From positions 37,006,701 to 37,070,700 of the forward strand of contig OX637396.1 of assembly GCA_951799425.1 (NCBI GenBank): a stretch of 64,000 nucleotides of DNA. The letters are read 5' to 3'. The position numbers were made by a program, and so were the translations under genes. The notes beneath the pieces were generated by a model. It was not told the DNA's origin and made no database searches. It saw only the letters and a list, made by a program, of their open reading frames with translations. Positions 58,187-64,000 of this stretch are shown in pieces (position 1 is the first letter of the stretch; each line of letters opens with the position of its first letter). Source of the DNA: Ilex aquifolium. Taxonomy: Eukaryota; Streptophyta; Magnoliopsida; Aquifoliales; Aquifoliaceae.

Positions 58187-59173
58187 GTACAATTGCATCA
58201 ACAACTTTTACTTTTCTTTTACCCTTTTTTCCGATATCTTGCTTAGATTTTCAGGAAATTTCTTGGTCTATTGAGATAATCGGATTAGAGCTCTCAAGCT
58301 CTTGAATTCGTATCCCATTGGTGTATATATCAGTTCTTTAGAATAGATCCATGTGTTAATTTTCTGTTTTGTGTAAATGTGTTTCAAAGATTGGTGTTTG
58401 TGAATCTTTAAGTTCTTAATTTCATTGATCTATATAAAGTGGAGGTCTTGTTTATTGTATGTGATGATTTAGGGTTTAACTCTATAGATACGTTGAGTGT
58501 GTGTCTTTGGATACGTTTATGTCTGGATCTGCCACGTCTGGACAGTTTATTGTTGTAAAGGAACTGATTCTTAGATGAAATTTCTCCGAGGTTTAATTGC
58601 AATGTGTATGTTTTCTTATCGCTAATGGTGTAAATTGAGGGATTTTGGCACAAATTGCACTTTTTTTCCCATTCCCACATATAGGAATTGAAGTCTAGAA
58701 TTGTATAAAAAGAAAGTAACAGAGAGAAAAAAGGTAGGGATACATACAGAAACATGGAGGAGTAGATGGATTTTGCCACGTAGGTTGAAGGCGATTAGAT
58801 GTCTGTTAGTTGATGGACGATGGGTCCTTATGATGGAAATTTTAATCCTCACATAAAAAAACTTTCTTGGGAAAAAAAAAAGTTAGAGGTGAAGAAGATG
58901 ATGCAGAATGAAATTAAACAATCCCAACAATTCTTTATATGTTTATTGCCTTGATAGTAGCTATTCTTCCTTTAAGAATTGAGGGTATATCTGATGTTGA
59001 TCTGCTGTGAGAAGCAGCATACTTGGGTACTTTTGAGAATTGAGAATGTGGTTTCATATTATGTTATATTAGGCAAATGTCATTCAATTCCATGTTTCAA
59101 TGCCATTGACACCTTGTCCAATTCTCTGCCTATTTTTGCAGGGCCTTTTATTTTTCCTGTATCATCGGCAGAC

Positions 59174-62100
59174 ATGTGGAGATTCAAACAGTTCATGCCC
59201 AAAGAACAAAATGGGCTTGAAGGTCGCACTATTGACATTGGCGATCTGAAAGTTCATGTTCGCAATGTCATTGCTGAGGGTGGATTCTCATGCGTTTACT
59301 TAGCTCGAGAAGCAATACATGGTTCAAAGCAATATGCTTTAAAGCACATCATATGTAATGATGAAGAATCTCTGGAACTGGTAATGAAAGAAATCAGGGT
59401 GATGAAATTGCTCAAGGGACACCCTAATGTTGTCACTCTTCATGCCCATACCATTTTTGACATGGGTCGTACAAAAGAAGCTCTTCTTGTTATGGAATAC
59501 TGTGAAAAGTCTCTTGTTAGTGTGCTGGAGAGCAGAGGAGCTGGGTACTTTGAGGAGAAACAGATCCTTACAATCTTCAGAGATGTCTGCAATGCTGTCT
59601 TTGCTATGCACTGCCAGTCCCCACCCATTGCTCATCGGTAAAGATGAAAGAAATAAATATTTTTAATGTTTGTCACTATGCTTTCTGTAAAGATTCGGAT
59701 GGTGAAGTCTAGTCCCTCCTCAAAAGAGGGACAAGTGGGAACGGCTTCGATATCTTGTCTTGTAAACCATGCTTGCACTGGCAACAGTAGTACAGTTGGA
59801 TTAATTTGGATCCTCCCTTTTCCTACCTTTCACGGTTTCATCTTATTTTTGCATTGAGAAACATGGGTCATCTTTTTTATCTGTGGAAGGGAATGCTGTG
59901 GGTGAATCATATGTTTCAATTTTTAAGTTGCCAGAAATCTACCTTTCCAAAGTTGCTCGTTTTACTTCTTAGTTTCTCACCCACTAAAATATGTTATAAG
60001 ACATCCTTTTTTCATGAGAAATCTTTTATGTTATTTTTCTGCTGCATGTTTCTGCATGTCATTCAATAGGGACTTGAAGGCTGAGAATCTTTTGCTGGGT
60101 TCCGATGGACTATGGAAGTTGTGTGATTTTGGTAGTACCTCTACCAATCACAAGCGCTTTGAGAAACCTGAAGAAATGGGCGTTGAGGAAGACAATATCA
60201 GGAAGCACACAACGCCTGCCTATAGAGCCCCTGAGGTTGAATGACGGACATCTTCTTGATAAGTAAATGTAATCGTTGTTGGTATAAATTTTGATTTAGT
60301 TTTTCCTTTCTTGACTTAGATGTGGGATTTATTCCGACGAGAACTTATAAACGAGAAGGTGGATATTTGGGTAAGTCAATCAGACGTCCTGTATCTGCAT
60401 GATTCCTCTGGCAACAGTCTGAATTTTCCTATAATCCTTTCAGCATTATGCTATTTGAAACATACTGAGACTAAATTTCATTATTCTGCAGGCCCTTGGC
60501 TGTCTTCTCTTTCGCATATGCTACTTCAAGTCTGCATTTGATGGTGAATCGAAGTTACAGATTTTAAATGGGAATTATCGCATTCCAGACATGCCAAAGT
60601 ACAGCACATCAGTTACAGACCTAATCAACGACACGCTTCAATCTTCACCGGATGCCAGGCCAGATATCACCCAGGCAAGCGTTTTGCTTGATAGGCCATT
60701 CATCTCCATGAACTTAGGTTAGTTGTAGATTATTTATGGCCATGGCAATCATAGGTGCTGGCCTTGTCTTTATGCTTACCGATGAACTTGGTTTAACTTC
60801 TTTGTGGCAGGCATGGTTTCGTGTTAATAATCTATTACCTGATGGTTTACAAAAGTCATTACCCGACAGGCCACCAGAAATGAAGCAACTGGGAACTGAC
60901 ATGCATGAAGGTAAGACATTATTCTTGCATTAGAGCTTTAGATGTTAGTATGTAGAACCAAATATATCTTACTGTCCATGTTTTGGTTGAAAACCAGGAC
61001 AATGTTTCACTAGATAGATTGGACAAATTTACGGTAAAAATCAGCCTATTGGTGGTTGGTTTACTTTTCCTGAATTTCGATGTTAAGGGTTGAAATATTC
61101 AGAACTTACTACCTTACTTCAGTTCAGAAAATCTGATGCATGCTGCTGATTGGCAGGCATTCCAAAGCCTGCAAATAAGTCTAATCCGGTGCCTCGTAGA
61201 AGTCCGCCACCACCGCCTTTAGCTGCAGAACCAGCTAGGAATGTATCACCACCATCACTCAATTCTGGGGTAGGTGGAGGCGGGGGTCCTCTAGGTGCTT
61301 TCTGGAATACTCAGCATGCAAAGGATTCAGTTGCAGAGGACAACAGCAGGCCCAAATTTGATGATGAAGTGACCATCCATAGCTCCTCAAGACCAGATAG
61401 AAGTCGTACAGAGAGGCTTCCAGTTTCCCATAAAAGTAGCCCTCCAATAGAGGAAAATCTCCAAGCCCGACCTGTCCAAAGAAATGTGCATCGAAAATCT
61501 GTTAGCCGGTCTGATGATGGCCCTTCAAAAGACTTTGAAATCAAACTTTTTCAGGACGATTCAGACGACGGCAGTAGCGAAAGATCAAAAGGATCAAAAT
61601 CAGAGAACACACCTGGCTTCCAAAGTGAGGCTTTCAATGCTTTTGTCACTGAATTTGGTACCAATAAACTTAACCCTGGAAGTAGTAGTAAAAAATCAGG
61701 GAAGGAGGATCTGTTGGAGGCTGAGATAGAAAGGCTGAAAGAACAGCTGAAGCAAGCTAACATGGAGAAGGCTGAAATAACCTCCAAATATGAGAAGCTA
61801 TCTGCCATTTGCCGATCACAGCGGCAGGAGATACATGAGCTTAAGCAAACTCTTGGTGTTAGAAGAACCCCATCACCAAATAGAGATGCGTCCAAACATC
61901 AGACTTCTCCTGGAGTTCAACCACCAACTGCCCCACCGGTAGTTTTTCCTTAACATCTTGCAGTCGCTTTTTATTATATTCTTCTTGGTATCACATTTTG
62001 ATAATCTGACCCTCCCATGCCCCCACGATGGTGGGAGCTTCATGCACTGGGCTGCACTCTTCTTGTCATTGCACTTTACACGTAGTTTTATTCATTTTCG

Positions 62101-62469
62101 TTGCAGCAGAGGGAGAAAGAAGGAACAGTTTGGGACCTCCAACACGGACCATTAGAGAAGAGATCCCCAAGTCCAGATCCTAAGTCATGGCAGGCCTTCG
62201 CTGAAGATCCTAAGCCACAGACAACGCTTATGAATAACACTTCCAAATCTGTTAGAACAAGAAATGGTCACCAGCACAAACAGGCAGCTGAAGTTACCTC
62301 AGGTGCCAGCTCATGGGGTTTTGGAACAGACAATTTTATGGCAGTTCCTGTCGCAAACTCTGAGATAAACATTCCCTTTACTGAATTGAATAATTCTCAG
62401 CGCATTGTTGAACCCAAGAGGGTTGAAAAAAAGTCGACCTCTCAACCTGCAGGATGGGCTGGTTTCTAA
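59174..62469 (+). CDS. NAK/AAK1-like serine/threonine protein kinase
   Basis: Coding exons: 59174-59637, 60070-60235, 60320-60370, 60492-60674, 60811-60910, 61157-61938, 62107-62469, a total of 2109 nt (702 aa plus stop) with all phases consistent. The kinase domain occupies about residues 25-310. It has a glycine loop (AEGGFSCVY), K57 in YALK, the catalytic loop HRDLKAEN (D156, N161), DFG at 174-176 and YRAPE ending at 210. The sequence around NEKVDIWALGCLLFRICY identifies the Numb-associated kinase family. In animals these kinases (AAK1, GAK) phosphorylate clathrin adaptor mu subunits; a role in plant membrane trafficking is inferred. A proline/serine-rich linker, a coiled coil at about 506-555 and a conserved C-terminal WAGF follow. 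The intron after exon 60492-60674 is GC-AG. No defect was seen. Confidence 0.95.
60675..60810 (+). other. GC-AG intron in the kinase gene
   Basis: The donor reads CAG/GCAAGC and the acceptor GTGGCAG/GCATGG. Joining them gives PDITQAWFRVNNLLPDG in frame. A nearby GT donor (TTAG/GTTAGT at about 60719) would shift the frame to an early stop. The match to the GCAAG donor consensus is strong. Confidence 0.85.
62104..62109 (+). promoter_or_regulatory. NAGNAG tandem splice acceptor
   Basis: The last intron of the kinase gene ends GTTGCAGCAG. Use of the first or second AG would include or omit one Gln codon without changing the frame. Confidence 0.7.
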
Positions 62470-63380
62470 TCTTTATGCTTTCTGCCATAGCCGAAGTTTC
62501 AAGTTTGAAAGTGACCGCTACAATGACTATCTTCTTTGTCTTGTGTGATTGAGAGGCTGAGGATAGGAATGACAAAAATGAAAGAGGGAAACAAAAAAAT
62601 GGTGCCACAGGTTTTTTCGGTGTTGGTTGTGTATTGTGTAGATTTGGTTACAGAAAAGAACAAGAACATGGGACTTCCATGGCTTATTGCAGTTCCTATC
62701 CTTGGGTAAGATTATATTCAATATCCCATATATTCATCATGTTACCACTTTGTTTTTATGGTTAGAATATCCCATATATTCAATGGGTATCCTCGTAATG
62801 ATTCTGTCAATGTTTTATGATAAGAGTATGGGTAGAAGAAATGTTTCTGGAAGTTTGAGCAAATGGGAATTGATGTTTCCTGCGTCAAAAGTTCTGCATT
62901 GGAAGACATTGTTGTGATTGTGAAGTCAATGGATGGTGTGTGATCCGATCGAATCCGAATTAGATTTATTGATTATTAGAATTCAAATTCAAATCCGTTA
63001 TATGATATTCCATGACTTTGAATTTGATATACCGATCAAGGATAAAATTTTTGTTTCAGTGTATTATTTCAGTCACTTTGAAAACGGAAATGTTTTGACC
63101 TGTTTGAAAATGTTTTAACTTGTTTTGAAAACAAAATGAAAATGAATAAAAAATTTGAGTATTATTTTTTTAAAATATTAGTAGAAATATGCTAAAGAAT
63201 CTTAAAGCGACTTAAAAAAAATTGTCAATGCGATGAAACATTACGAAACACTTTGAAATATTATGAAATACTTCGAAATATTAGAATTTTGATTATATTT
63301 TAATATAATAAATTTGATAAAATACAAAAAAAAAAAAAAAAAAGGAAAATCTAGCCATGAATTGCATTGCCGGAGCTTTG
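62470..63380. other. Kinase 3'UTR and AT-rich intergenic DNA
   Basis: The first few hundred bases after the stop are probably 3'UTR, with no decisive polyadenylation signal identified. From about 62.94 kb the sequence becomes AT-rich and repetitive (GAAACATTACGAAACACTTTG type). A poly(A) run of 17 lies near 63327-63343. No gene is seen. Confidence 0.5.
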
Positions 63381-63382
63381 TC

Positions 63383-63433
63383 GGAGTAGCCATCGACTGA
63401 GAAGACAGAAGGAGTAGCCATCGACTGAGAAGA
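63383..63433. repeat. Short direct repeat before the OPT fragment
   Basis: GGAGTAGCCATCGACTGAGA plus AGA occurs twice with a five-base spacer. Two AGATCTAGATCTGAA-like words follow (63437-63496). Confidence 0.8.
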
Positions 63434-63608
63434 ACTAGATCTGAACCCAGTTGCCCGAAAAAGGATTCTTTCGCCTGAAAAGATCTAGATCTGAAAAAAA
63501 ATAAAATTCAAAGAGGATTTTGCCGCTGGCAACTCTTTCGCCGCTGTCAACTCTGTGGTCTGCCATATGCGCATGCTGTTGCTACACTCATTCCTTGTGG
63601 GCAGAAGT

Positions 63609-63905
63609 ACAATGGGCATGCCACCAGCTAGATCTGTCAATTACTTGATGTGGGGATTTGTGGGACTCTTCTTCAAATTGTATATTTACAATAAGTTTAA
63701 GCGATGGTGGGCAACGCACACTTCCGTTTTGTCAGCTGCATTGGATGCTGGAATTGCCTTCATGGCTGTTGTTCTTTACTTCACCCTTCAAGCAAAGGAT
63801 ATCGCTGGTCCGGATTGGTGGGGTTTGACTACAGAAGACCATTGTCCATTGGCTAGGTGCCCTACAGCACCAGGGATATCAGTAAAAGGCTGTCCTGTTC
63901 TTTGA
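63609..63905 (+). pseudogene. C-terminal fragment of an oligopeptide transporter (OPT)
   Basis: The frame reads STMGMPPARSVNYLMW, then WWATHTSVLSAALDAG, WWGLTTEDHCPLARCPTAPG and CPVL before a TGA. These are the last transmembrane segments and the conserved GEHCPLA.CPTA-type tail of the OPT family. About 95 residues are present, whereas OPT proteins are about 700-750 residues. The preceding 1.1 kb back to the kinase gene holds no further OPT exons. A CTTGTGGGCAG acceptor-like sequence directly precedes the homology, so this looks like a displaced last exon. It would not make a transporter alone. An alternative is a true last exon after a very long intron, which the kinase gene in between makes unlikely. 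Confidence 0.82.
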
Positions 63906-64000
63906 TGTGCATGCTTGTCACGGGATGATATAGGCTGTTCTATGAATGTATAATTGTGGAAAACTGTGAATTCTGTTGCCTGGTTTCTGGAATGATGATG

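Noticed and set aside
59638..60244. Alternative kinase model reading through the first intron
   Set aside because: The frame stops at once after CATCG/GTAAAG, while joining to 60070 restores HRDLKAEN exactly.

Overview
The window is nuclear DNA from a flowering plant, most likely a eudicot. It is AT-rich. It holds two intact, intron-rich plant genes separated by long stretches of nested transposable elements. Exons were placed by eye from reading frame, GT/AG (once GC/AG) splice signals and protein-family motifs; no search was run.

Layout. 1-10.9 kb: AT-rich intergenic DNA with hAT-type MITEs and one complete 3.68 kb PIF/Harbinger transposon (4705-8386) whose transposase is open across its single intron. 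10.95-20.1 kb (minus strand): a complete 13-exon family-1 beta-glucosidase gene. Its exons total 1518 nt (505 aa), and its introns carry MULE-, hAT-, CACTA- and Helitron-type miniature elements. 20.1-22.4 kb: no gene seen. 22.38-43.16 kb and 43.49-56.25 kb: a large direct tandem duplication (copies A and B) made of non-coding and transposon-derived sequence, including dead LINE reverse-transcriptase remnants. 57.06-57.8 kb: a MULE-type MITE just upstream of the next gene. 57.95-62.5 kb (plus strand): a complete gene for a NAK/AAK1-like serine/threonine kinase (702 aa), with a 5'UTR intron and one GC-AG intron. 63.6-63.9 kb: an isolated C-terminal piece of an oligopeptide transporter (OPT) gene.

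The most interesting object is a 7.34 kb non-autonomous Helitron (29827-37170, minus strand) inserted in copy A. Copy B keeps the precise empty site at 51562/51563, which gives both boundaries. The Helitron carries three collinear exon fragments of the plastid isoprenoid gene DXR (1-deoxy-D-xylulose 5-phosphate reductoisomerase), with their splice sites. They are broken by a stop codon and two frameshifts, and a poly(A) retroposon sits in one of the captured introns. Several Helitron-like 3' hairpins lie in series along the element, as expected if a read-through of terminators carried in flanking host DNA.

Comparing copies A and B also dates other insertions: a Tourist-type MITE only in B, two adjacent Tourist-type elements only in A, and a long hairpin whose two arms differ between copies in a coordinated way. 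The two intact genes have no obvious functional link: a secreted or vacuolar glycosidase and a predicted membrane-trafficking kinase.
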